Source of the DNA: Hyphomicrobiales bacterium
GTDB lineage: Bacteria > Pseudomonadota > Alphaproteobacteria > Rhizobiales > HXMU1428-3
Direction: 5' to 3'
DNA length: 21,608 bases
Assembly (NCBI GenBank): GCA_021775385.1
Contig: JAJFHW010000362.1
Coordinates: 1-21,608, forward strand
Below are positions 1-6,540 of this stretch, piece after piece. The translations under genes and the position numbers were made by a program. Below the pieces are notes generated by a model. It saw nothing but the letters and a program-made list of their open reading frames with translations, made no database searches and was not told where the DNA came from. Each line of letters starts with the position of its first letter. Positions within the stretch are counted from its first letter, which is position 1.

Positions 1-26
1 TATTTAAGAAGAAAGTATGAAAGAAA

Positions 27-902
27 ATGGTAGCAACCCACATAGTTGAAAGTGAAGCGCCTATGCTAGATAAAAAGCTAGATAAAGAGTTAGATGCAAA
101 TAACTTAGCAGAAGCTGAAACAACCAATGTTGATCCGGCTAAGAAATCTACGAAAATCACCTCGGAAGATATTGACGTTTACTATGGTGACAAACAAGCC
201 TTGTTCGGAATTAATCTGGAAATCCTGGAAAATTCTGTAACATCACTTATTGGTCCCTCAGGTTGCGGTAAGTCGACATATCTTCGCTGCATAAATCGGA
301 TGAATGATGTCATTGATATTTGCCGGGTCTCAGGCACCATCAAAATTGACGGTAATGATATCTATGACCCTGCATTGGATGTTGTTGAATTACGGGCTCG
401 TATTGGCATGGTTTTCCAAAAGCCAAACCCGTTTCCAAAAAGCATTTATGATAATATTGCTTACGGACCGCGTATTCATGGCCTGACAGAGAATAAGGCT
501 GAGTTAGATGAATTGGTTGAGAGCAGTCTGGTAAAAGCAGGTCTTTGGAAAGAAGTGAAAGACCGTTTAGCTGGCCCCGGCACTGGTCTATCAGGTGGCC
601 AACAACAGCGACTTTGTATCGCGAGAGCCATTGCAACAAAACCTGAAGTTATTTTGATGGATGAACCATGTTCAGCCCTTGACCCGATTGCAACTGCAAC
701 AATCGAAGAATTAATCGATGAGTTGCGCACCAATTACACCATTGTCATCGTGACACACTCAATGCAACAAGCGGCCCGTGTTTCACAAAGAACAGCCTTT
801 TTCCACTTAGGTAAAGTCATTGAGGAAGGGGATACAACCCAGATTTTCACAAACCCTCAAAATGAAAAAACTCAAGATTACATAACAGGCCGTTTCGGCT
901 AG
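27..902 (+). CDS. pstB: Phosphate ABC transporter ATP-binding protein PstB
   Basis: PstB is the cytoplasmic ATPase that powers the high-affinity PstSCAB phosphate importer and passes phosphate status to PhoR/PhoU. The 291-residue product has every ABC landmark in order: Walker [10 protein letters not shown] (76-84), Q-loop Q131, signature LSGGQQQR (188-195), Walker B VILMDEP (208-214), D-loop SALD (216-219) and switch H244. PstB-specific stretches such as [13 protein letters not shown] and [18 protein letters not shown] fix the family. The ATG at 27 follows a purine-rich AAGAAA run. It gives an acidic, lysine-rich N-terminal extension of about 40 residues beyond the E. coli length; an internal ATG (residue 13) would shorten this. 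phoU starts 16 bp after the stop, so the two are surely co-transcribed, and pstS/C/A presumably lie before the window. No Pho box was seen inside the window. Confidence 0.97.
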   Translation: MVATHIVESEAPMLDKKLDKELDANNLAEAETTNVDPAKKSTKITSEDIDVYYGDKQALFGINLEILENSVTSLIGPSGCGKSTYLRCINRMNDVIDICRVSGTIKIDGNDIYDPALDVVELRARIGMVFQKPNPFPKSIYDNIAYGPRIHGLTENKAELDELVESSLVKAGLWKEVKDRLAGPGTGLSGGQQQRLCIARAIATKPEVILMDEPCSALDPIATATIEELIDELRTNYTIVIVTHSMQQAARVSQRTAFFHLGKVIEEGDTTQIFTNPQNEKTQDYITGRFG

Positions 903-918
903 GATTTAGGAATTAATC

Positions 919-1635
919 ATGACCACTGAGCATATCGTAACATCTTATGAAGATGAACTAGCCAGTCTTGACAGCAAAATTGCTCAAATGGGAGGCCTGA
1001 CTGAAACTTTGGTCGCTCAATCTTTTGATGCATTGTGCAAAGGCGATGTGGCGAGTGCAAATAACGTCATTCTAGATGATGCAAAGATTGATGAGTTTGA
1101 ATTAGAAATTGAAGAGCAAGCCGTTACCATGATCGCCCGGCGCCAACCAATGGCGTTGGATTTGCGCCAAATTATGGTTGCTATAAAAATCACTTCAGAT
1201 CTCGAACGCATCGGCGACCTGGGCAAAAATATTGCAAAGCGTGTTCTTAGCATTCACTCGGAAAGTCAGCCGATACAATTAATGCACGGCATGAAATCAA
1301 TGCAAGATCTAGCGCTTTCACAATTGAAAGATGTTCTAGATGCTTATGCTGAACGCAACACAGAAAAAGCACTCGCGGTTTGGCGAGGTGATGAAGAAAT
1401 CGATGCTATTTATAATTCACTCTTTCGCGAATTATTGACATACATGATGGAAGATCCACGTAACATCGGTCTCTGCACACACCTTTTATTCTGCGCTAAA
1501 AATCTAGAGCGCATTGGTGACCACACAACCAATATCGCAGAAAATGTGCATTACCTTGTACTTGGAACAAACATCAGTGAAGCACGTCCAAAAGGGGATA
1601 ACACCTCACGGATGCTCATCAACCAGAATGATTAA
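919..1635 (+). CDS. phoU: Phosphate signalling protein PhoU
   Basis: PhoU is a cytoplasmic negative regulator that links the Pst transporter to the PhoR/PhoB two-component system and limits phosphate uptake. The 238-residue all-helical protein has the expected duplicated three-helix-bundle architecture. Each half carries the family's metal-cluster motif: ERIGD at 96-100, followed by LGKNIAKR, and ERIGD at 197-201, followed by HTTNIAEN. Length matches the family (about 235-240). An AGGA-type ribosome site (TTTAGGAATT) precedes the ATG. It sits between pstB and phoB in the usual alphaproteobacterial order. A hairpin lies in the 78-bp gap before phoB, so phoB may be expressed partly independently. 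Nothing looks degraded. Confidence 0.97.
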   Translation: MTTEHIVTSYEDELASLDSKIAQMGGLTETLVAQSFDALCKGDVASANNVILDDAKIDEFELEIEEQAVTMIARRQPMALDLRQIMVAIKITSDLERIGDLGKNIAKRVLSIHSESQPIQLMHGMKSMQDLALSQLKDVLDAYAERNTEKALAVWRGDEEIDAIYNSLFRELLTYMMEDPRNIGLCTHLLFCAKNLERIGDHTTNIAENVHYLVLGTNISEARPKGDNTSRMLINQND

Positions 1636-1646
1636 AGATTTTCAAA

Positions 1647-1678
1647 AAGGAAGCTCTGATTCCTTAGAGCTTTCTTTT
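1647..1678 (+). terminator. Weak intra-operon stem-loop between phoU and phoB
   Basis: AAGGAAGCTC (1647-1656) pairs with GAGCTTTCTT (1667-1676), ten pairs with one G-U, around a 10-nt loop and followed by a short TTTT. The U tract is poor, so this could be a leaky terminator or an mRNA-processing/stability hairpin that lowers phoB expression relative to pstB-phoU. Confidence 0.4.
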
Positions 1679-1713
1679 GAAATATTACGATTTGACATAA
1701 CAGGATCCCACGA

Positions 1714-2424
1714 ATGAACGCTAATATTTTAGTGGTAGAAGATGAAGAGCCGCTTGCTCTTCTCTTACAGTACAATCTTGAAGCCGAAGGTTTCAACGTC
1801 AGCATCATCGATCATGGTGACGATGTTGAACTGGCCGTATTGGAAACAGCACCTAATCTAATCATTTTGGATTGGATGCTGCCTGGTGTTTCAGGTTTAG
1901 AGCTATGTCGCCGAGTGCGATCAAATGCTAAGACATGCAATATACCAATTATTCTGTTAACAGCCCGTGGCGAAGAAACTGATCGAATTCGAGGGTTAAC
2001 AACAGGGGCTGATGACTATGTCACCAAGCCATTTTCTGTTCCAGAACTCGTTGCCCGCGTTAAAGCTGTTTTGCGGCGTGCAAATCCAGAAAGTATAGCA
2101 GATGTACTAACTATAGGTGATGTTCTACTAGATAGAAGTGCTTACAAGGTTAGTCGTGGTCCCCGCGAAGTTAGGCTTGGACCAACAGAGTTTAGATTAC
2201 TGGAATTTTTAATGGAAAGTCCTGGGCGGGTTTATAGCCGTAGTCAACTACTCGATAGCGTCTGGGGCCAAAATGTCTATGTGGATGAGCGAACTGTCGA
2301 TGTTCATATTGGCCGCCTCAGAAAAGCGTTAAATCGAGGAAAAGAACTAGACCCAATAAGAACTGTCAGAGGCGCTGGTTATTCCATCTCGGACCAAGGC
2401 GAAAAAGTTCAGGTTGGCGCCTGA
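1714..2424 (+). CDS. phoB: Phosphate regulon response regulator PhoB
   Basis: PhoB is an OmpR-family transcription factor, activated through phosphorylation by PhoR, that turns on pst, pho and related promoters under phosphate limitation. The 236-residue protein has a receiver domain (1-122) with the acidic pocket E9/D10, phospho-acceptor D53 (LILDWMLPG context), T83 and K105 in DDYVTKPF. A winged-helix DNA-binding domain follows (about 130-228), with the GPTEFRLLEFLMESPGRVYS, VDVHIGRLRKAL and IRTVRGAGYS signatures. An AGGA ribosome site lies about 10 nt before the ATG. phoB is last in the pstB-phoU-phoB run, as in rhizobia. I see no clear intrinsic terminator just after its stop. Confidence 0.96.
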   Translation: MNANILVVEDEEPLALLLQYNLEAEGFNVSIIDHGDDVELAVLETAPNLIILDWMLPGVSGLELCRRVRSNAKTCNIPIILLTARGEETDRIRGLTTGADDYVTKPFSVPELVARVKAVLRRANPESIADVLTIGDVLLDRSAYKVSRGPREVRLGPTEFRLLEFLMESPGRVYSRSQLLDSVWGQNVYVDERTVDVHIGRLRKALNRGKELDPIRTVRGAGYSISDQGEKVQVGA

Positions 2425-2693
2425 AATTCAAAAAAACCTCGTTGGAAATTACATACCTGTATTTTTACATAATTCAATCAACCTAGCTAAAGCATTGTTT
2501 TTTGTGTGGTTTGCAGCATTTTTTCCTCTGTATTACAACTTTTCACGCAGTTGTGAACATCTCTGATGTGCATTTTTCAAAAATTCTGGCATTCTGATCT
2601 TGGTAAAAAGTGGACTATACTTTTTGCGGGTGCTAGCGGGAATCTGAACCGCATTAAAAAGAGAGCATCTGAATTACAAAAAGATAGTGATGC
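2425..2693. other. Intergenic region between phoB and the first structured element
   Basis: No convincing gene. A TATACT hexamer (2616-2621) could be a -10 box, but no good -35 lies 16-18 bp upstream. If used, it would place element A in a leader of roughly 230 nt before msrB. Short hairpins occur, for example GCATC (2665-2669) with GATGC (2689-2693). A 62-codon ORF at 2566-2754 runs into the structured element and looks fortuitous. Confidence 0.4.
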
Positions 2694-2843
2694 ACGAAGA
2701 AGGAAGCCTGCCTTTTTGGCAGGGGGACATGGTAAGCTTGCTTACCCGGCGTAGGCGCTCCCTCTCGGTGGCCAGCAGCTTAAGCAACGCGGTTGCTAGT
2801 GGGCAACTGAAGCGTAATTAAGACTCATAGCCGTGAGAGAAAA
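2694..2843 (+). repeat. Structured intergenic element, copy A (upstream of msrB)
   Basis: This shares an ordered skeleton with copy B at 3497-3611. The order is ACGAAGAAGGA (2694-2704); hairpin CCTGCC/GGCAGG (2707-2712/2718-2723); linker GGACAT (2725-2730); hairpin GGTAAG/CTTACC (2731-2736/2741-2746); CGGCG; a CCCTCTCGG segment; hairpin AGCAAC/GTTGCT (2783-2788/2792-2797); and the 17-nt box ATAGCCGTGAGAGAAAA (2827-2843). Linkers are conserved between copies while hairpin arms differ yet still pair. The element ends three bases before the msrB Shine-Dalgarno AAGGA, so it would form the msrB leader if transcribed. I cannot match it to a known riboswitch; a REP-like dispersed repeat is the main alternative. 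Confidence 0.7.
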
Positions 2844-2857
2844 AAAAGGATAAAATA

Positions 2858-3370
2858 ATGAATTTGAACAGACGACTTTTTCTTACAGCAAGCTCAACCG
2901 CAATGGCCGTGAGCGCTGTTGGAGTTGCAGTTGGAGGCATTAAATTTATGAGTACAGCAAATGCAGGAACAACCATCACCCCGATTAAAAAAACGGATGC
3001 AGAATGGAAAGAAGTCCTCACAAGTGAACAATATCGCGTGCTACGAAAAGAAGGAACTGAGCGTGCAGGCACAAGTCCTTTGAACAAAGAAAAACGTGAA
3101 GGTACATTTCACTGTGCAGGCTGTGATTTACCGTTATTTGCTTCAAACACAAAATTTGAAAGTGGAACTGGCTGGCCGAGTTTCTATCAAGCTTTAGATG
3201 AAGCTGTTGGTACAAAATCTGATTATTGGCTTGGCTATAAACGGACAGAATATCACTGCGCACGTTGCGGTGGCCACCAAGGACATATTTTCAATGATGG
3301 ACCAGAGCCAACCGGCCTTCGTTATTGCAACAATGGCGTCGCACTTAAATTTAAGCCAAAAGACGCTTAA
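2858..3370 (+). CDS. msrB: Tat-exported peptide-methionine (R)-S-oxide reductase MsrB
   Basis: MsrB reduces the R-epimer of methionine sulfoxide in oxidised proteins. This 170-residue copy starts with a twin-arginine signal (NRRLFL at 4-9, a hydrophobic stretch, ANA-G cleavage near 36), so the folded enzyme should work in the periplasm. The MsrB fold spans about 45-168: zinc cysteines C86/C89 and C134/C137, GTGWPSF (103-109), GHIFNDGP and the catalytic cysteine C157 in RYCNNG. The usual RYCxNS has become RYCNNG. The position that holds the recycling cysteine in E. coli-type MsrB (GCGWPSF) is Thr104, so regeneration must use another cysteine or an outside partner. AAGGA lies 7 nt before the ATG. 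The gene stands alone, flanked by structured elements. Confidence 0.93.
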   Translation: MNLNRRLFLTASSTAMAVSAVGVAVGGIKFMSTANAGTTITPIKKTDAEWKEVLTSEQYRVLRKEGTERAGTSPLNKEKREGTFHCAGCDLPLFASNTKFESGTGWPSFYQALDEAVGTKSDYWLGYKRTEYHCARCGGHQGHIFNDGPEPTGLRYCNNGVALKFKPKDA

Positions 3371-3381
3371 AGCGTGGATTA

Positions 3382-3428
3382 TTACTCCCTTTGCAAAACT
3401 TATCGATATAGAATTGCAAGGGGAGTAA
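3382..3428 (+). terminator. Long stem-loop after msrB
   Basis: A 15-bp stem pairs TTACTCCC-T-TTGCAA (3382-3396) with TTGCAA-G-GGGAGTAA (3414-3428), with one G-U and a 17-nt loop, starting 11 nt after the msrB stop. It lacks a good U tract, so it could be a weak terminator or a 3'-end stabiliser; its position is right for the msrB transcript. Confidence 0.5.
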
Positions 3429-3449
3429 AGTTTAAATGAAGTGAGCTAT

Positions 3450-3655
3450 ATCTAAAGCGTTCCGCTGTTAGGTAAGTAAAATAAATCACTTACTATACGA
3501 AGACGGAGTTCAGCCTATTGGGGCTGAAGGACATGACGCCAGGGGCGTCCGGCGCAAGCGCCGCCCCTCGGAGGCTCACCGCTTCAGCGGTGAAATAGCC
3601 GTGAGAGAAAAGGAAGCGTTTCCTTGAATTCATCTAAAGAAGGAACGCCCTAGAT
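3450..3655. repeat. 206-bp inverted-repeat unit enclosing element copy B (MITE-like)
   Basis: ATCTAAAGCGTTCC (3450-3463) is matched at 12 of 14 positions by the reverse complement of GGAACGCCCTAGAT (3642-3655). The ends enclose no ORF of note but do enclose structured copy B. The right end includes the uppP stop codon (3650-3652). This is the geometry of a small non-autonomous mobile repeat. No target-site duplication is evident, so it could also be a chance or structural inverted repeat. Confidence 0.45.
3497..3611 (+). repeat. Structured intergenic element, copy B (downstream of msrB)
   Basis: Second copy of the element at 2694-2843, same orientation. It has ACGAAGACGGA (3497-3507); hairpin TTCAGCC/GGCTGAA (3509-3515/3522-3528); linker GGACAT (3529-3534); hairpin GACGCC/GGCGTC (3535-3540/3544-3549); CGGCG; a GC-rich CCCCTCGG segment; hairpin CACCGC/GCGGTG (3577-3582/3587-3592); and ATAGCCGTGAGAGAAAA (3595-3611), identical over 17 nt to copy A. 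It precedes no plus-strand gene: uppP ends at 3650 on the other strand. So B is not an obvious 5' leader, which favours a dispersed repeat or an independent small RNA. Confidence 0.7.
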
Positions 3656-4465
3656 TACATAAATAAAGGCCAGCAAGGCTGCCCCTAAGATTAAGCGATA
3701 AATTACAAACGGCATCATAGACATCCGCTTTAATAACGCCATCATAAACCAGATCGAAAACAACGCTGTAAAGAACGATAGAACGCCGACAAAAATGGCA
3801 TCGCTTTGCAGTGAAGCATCGCCAGATTGAACCAGTTCATAAACAGTACCAAGGCCAAGGCCTAAAATAGATGGAATTGCGAGTAACATTGCAAAGCGAG
3901 CTGCTTCAATGCGGTTAAATTCTAAATACCTGGCCGCAGACATAGTGATACCAGAGCGAGACGCACCTGGAATTAAAGCAATGATTTGTGAAAAGCCAAC
4001 AAAAAGCGCATCTTTCCAAGTGATATCTTCCAATTTTCGTGTCATCGGCGGGTTTTGATCACACCACCAAAGAACAAATGCAAAAATGATGTTCGCCCAG
4101 GCAATCACTTCAATTGTTCTGAGGTCTTTATAATACCCAGATTTTAGTAAAAGAAATCCAGCTATTAATAAAGGAACACTGGCAACGATAAGATAGATCA
4201 GTAGCTGTGTTTCGCGATTAAAGCGGCCTAAGACTAAATCACCAGCTGCCTTAAGCAACATGACAATATCACGCCAAAAATAAATAAGAACAGCGAATAA
4301 ACTGCCAAAATGCACGGCAACATCAATAAGAGGGCCCTGATCTTGCCAATTTGTTAAAAGGTGCACAAGGTTTAGGTGCCCAGAAGAACTAACAGGCCAG
4401 AACTCAGTTAAACCTTGAATAATCGATAATAAGAGCAACTGTTCTATTGGCAACTCAACCTCCAT
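3650..4465 (-). CDS. uppP: Undecaprenyl-diphosphatase UppP (BacA)
   Basis: UppP dephosphorylates undecaprenyl diphosphate at the inner membrane, recycling the lipid carrier for peptidoglycan and other envelope polymers; overproduction is known to give bacitracin resistance. Starting at the ATG at 4465 gives 271 residues, the family's usual size. Motif 1, GLTEFWPVSSSGH (18-30, with E21), and motif 2, PGASRSG (166-172), carry the catalytic residues. About eight hydrophobic segments span the protein. The frame stays open to an ATG at 4558, but those 31 extra residues are not membrane-like and have no ribosome site, so I reject that start. The gene diverges from the FzlA-like gene across about 200 bp and converges on msrB. 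Confidence 0.95.
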   Translation of the reverse strand: MEVELPIEQLLLLSIIQGLTEFWPVSSSGHLNLVHLLTNWQDQGPLIDVAVHFGSLFAVLIYFWRDIVMLLKAAGDLVLGRFNRETQLLIYLIVASVPLLIAGFLLLKSGYYKDLRTIEVIAWANIIFAFVLWWCDQNPPMTRKLEDITWKDALFVGFSQIIALIPGASRSGITMSAARYLEFNRIEAARFAMLLAIPSILGLGLGTVYELVQSGDASLQSDAIFVGVLSFFTALFSIWFMMALLKRMSMMPFVIYRLILGAALLAFIYVI

Positions 4466-4667
4466 ACGCTCACAACAAGTTTTGTGAGACAGTTTAAAAA
4501 ATGTCTGTTTTTCGACATGAAATTTCAGTATTCCATATAAGGAACTTACGCAAGCCATTAATTGATGCTTGTTCTATGCCAATATGATAAGTCATTATCA
4601 ACACAGCTATTTATACAGTAAGATCAAGCAATCTTACACTTAAAGTTTAAGACTGACGGAGCCCTTA

Positions 4668-5351
4668 ATGGTGCAGCTCATACATTATTCCCTTTGCCCT
4701 CTCTCAAGAACAGCCAGACTGTTATTAAATGAGTATGGCATAGAAACAGCTTTAGCTGAAGAAAAGCCCTGGGAGTGGCGCGCGCCGTTTCTGGCTGTCA
4801 ATCCAGGTGGGAATTTACCAGTGTTATTGCTAGATAATGCTGCGATTTCTGGGATTTATCCAATTACTGAATATTTAATGGAAACAAATACCTACACTCC
4901 AGATGCGACTATCCCTGAACTCTTGCCTGAAGATCCAATCGCACGAGCAGAAACTAGACGAATGGTAGATTGGTTTCATAATAAATTTTATCATGAAGTC
5001 TGGGCTTATCTCTCATATGAACGGATTGAAAACCCCTTTGTTCACCGGAAAGCACCAAATGCGGAAGCAATTCGCGCTGCCATGGCTAACATCCATAATC
5101 ATATGGCGTATTTAAGCCGCCTCTTGGAAGAGAGATATTGGATTGGGGGTGATTATATCAGTATCGCAGATATAGCAGCAGCAGCTCATTTTTCTTGCCT
5201 TGATTTCATAGGCGATGTGACATGGGAAAGAGCGCCAATCGTGAAAAATTGGTACGCCAGAGTAAAATCACGCCCATCTTTTCGACCGCTTTTACAAGAC
5301 ACAGTCCCTGGCATCGTTCCCCCGCCCTTTTATACTAACCTGGATTTTTAA
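4668..5351 (+). CDS. fzlA: GST-fold protein, probable FtsZ-associated FzlA
   Basis: The 227-residue protein has a thioredoxin-like N-terminal domain (1-75; HYSLCPLSRTARLLLNEYGI, NPGGNLPVL, ITEYL) and a helical C-terminal domain (about 90-215), the canonical glutathione S-transferase architecture. The PWEWRAPFLAVNPGG stretch and the C-terminal tail ending PPPFYTNLDF resemble, from memory, FzlA. FzlA is the alphaproteobacterial GST homologue that binds FtsZ filaments and couples the Z-ring to septal wall synthesis rather than acting as an enzyme. Divergence from uppP, a wall-synthesis gene, agrees with that role. An ordinary GST is the alternative. The ATG follows CTGACGGAGCCCTTA, with GGAG as ribosome site. 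queG follows about 50 bp later. Confidence 0.65.
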   Translation: MVQLIHYSLCPLSRTARLLLNEYGIETALAEEKPWEWRAPFLAVNPGGNLPVLLLDNAAISGIYPITEYLMETNTYTPDATIPELLPEDPIARAETRRMVDWFHNKFYHEVWAYLSYERIENPFVHRKAPNAEAIRAAMANIHNHMAYLSRLLEERYWIGGDYISIADIAAAAHFSCLDFIGDVTWERAPIVKNWYARVKSRPSFRPLLQDTVPGIVPPPFYTNLDF

Positions 5352-5400
5352 GGGGCTCACCCCATATCCAATTCATTCCATATTGAGTCTACGACCTAAA

Positions 5401-6540
5401 ATGATGAAGAAAAGCGAATTGAAATCAGAGCTCATAAAGCAAGCACGCCTTGAAGGGTTTGATTTGGTTGGCATCACCAAGGCTGAGTTACCATCTTTAA
5501 ATAAAGACGCTTTTGGTAAATTTCTTGAGAATAATTGGCATGGCGACATGCTTTGGATGGAAGAGAAAAAACAAAGACGCGAAAGTCCAACTCATCTGTG
5601 GCCAGAGGCCAAAAGCATCATCATGCTTGCCATGAATTATGGTCCAGAACAAAACCCGCTCCCTGAATTAAAAAAGACAAAAAACGGTGTCATTTCTTGC
5701 TACGCCAAGGGCAAGGATTATCATGACATCGTCAAAAAGAAACTCAAAAACCTTGCCCGCTGGTTTGTTGCAGAGACAGGTGCTGAAGTGAAAGTCTTTG
5801 TCGATACAGCGCCGGTGATGGAAAAACCGTTGGCCATGCAAGCCGGCATTGGGTGGCAAGGCAAGCACACCAATATGGTAAGCCAAGACCTTGGTTCATG
5901 GACATTTCTTGGTGCCATCTTCACGACGCAAGAACTCGAAAGTGATGAAGCAGAAAAAGATCATTGTGGCTCGTGCCGAAAATGCTTGGATATTTGTCCG
6001 ACAAATGCATTCCCCGAGCCCTATAAGCTAGAGGCAAAAAAATGCATCAGCTATCTAACCATTGAACATCAAGGAATGATCGAAAGAGAGCTGCGCTCAA
6101 AAATGGGCAATCGGATTTATGGCTGTGATGATTGTTTGGCCATATGCCCGTGGAATAAATTCGCGCAGAAGGCTCAAGAGGCACGCTTTTTAGCACGAGA
6201 TGAAATCGATAACCCACCATTAAAAGAGTTGTTAAAACTTGACGATGAAAGTTTTCGAACAAAATTTGCTGGAACACCAATCAAACGAACTGGGCGAAAC
6301 AGATTTATCCGAAACTGTTTGATCGCAACCGGAAATTCAAAGGATAAAAGTCTGGTGAAAGATGTAGCTGCCCTTTTAAAAGATGAGAACGAGTTAGTGC
6401 GAGCAACATCCGTTTGGGCCATTGAACAACTCCTTGAAAAAGAAGCCTTTACCAAATTAAAACAAACTGAAATAGTGAATGAAAAAGCTCCTCTTGTATT
6501 AAGCGAATGGAATAAAAGCGAACTTGAAAATGAACAATAA
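5401..6540 (+). CDS. queG: Epoxyqueuosine reductase QueG
   Basis: QueG carries out the last step of queuosine synthesis, reducing epoxyqueuosine at the tRNA wobble base with a cobalamin cofactor and two [4Fe-4S] clusters. The 379-residue product (ATG at 5401) shows the cobalamin-binding N-terminal region, catalytic D135 in VFVDTAPVMEKPLA, and GIGWQGKHTN. The ferredoxin-like cluster cysteines are C189/C192/C195/C199, C215 and C242/C245/C249 (YGCDDCLAICPWN). A HEAT-like helical C-terminus (about 300-365, KDENELVRATSVWAIEQL) completes the family layout. A TTG at 5383 would add six residues but has no ribosome site. The next gene overlaps its 3' end, so the two are translationally coupled. Confidence 0.95.
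   Translation: MMKKSELKSELIKQARLEGFDLVGITKAELPSLNKDAFGKFLENNWHGDMLWMEEKKQRRESPTHLWPEAKSIIMLAMNYGPEQNPLPELKKTKNGVISCYAKGKDYHDIVKKKLKNLARWFVAETGAEVKVFVDTAPVMEKPLAMQAGIGWQGKHTNMVSQDLGSWTFLGAIFTTQELESDEAEKDHCGSCRKCLDICPTNAFPEPYKLEAKKCISYLTIEHQGMIERELRSKMGNRIYGCDDCLAICPWNKFAQKAQEARFLARDEIDNPPLKELLKLDDESFRTKFAGTPIKRTGRNRFIRNCLIATGNSKDKSLVKDVAALLKDENELVRATSVWAIEQLLEKEAFTKLKQTEIVNEKAPLVLSEWNKSELENEQ

Noticed and set aside
2566..2754. 62-codon plus-strand ORF upstream of msrB
   Set aside because: It runs into conserved hairpin sequence of element A, has no good ribosome site and no protein-like composition; the RNA-level pattern explains the sequence better.
2694..2843. Known riboswitch class (glycine, TPP, SAM, cobalamin) for element A
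   Set aside because: None of the consensus core motifs I know for these classes fits the GGACAT/CGGCG/GCCGTGAGAG skeleton.
4466..4558. 31-residue N-terminal extension of UppP
   Set aside because: Not hydrophobic, no ribosome site, and absent from the normal family length.
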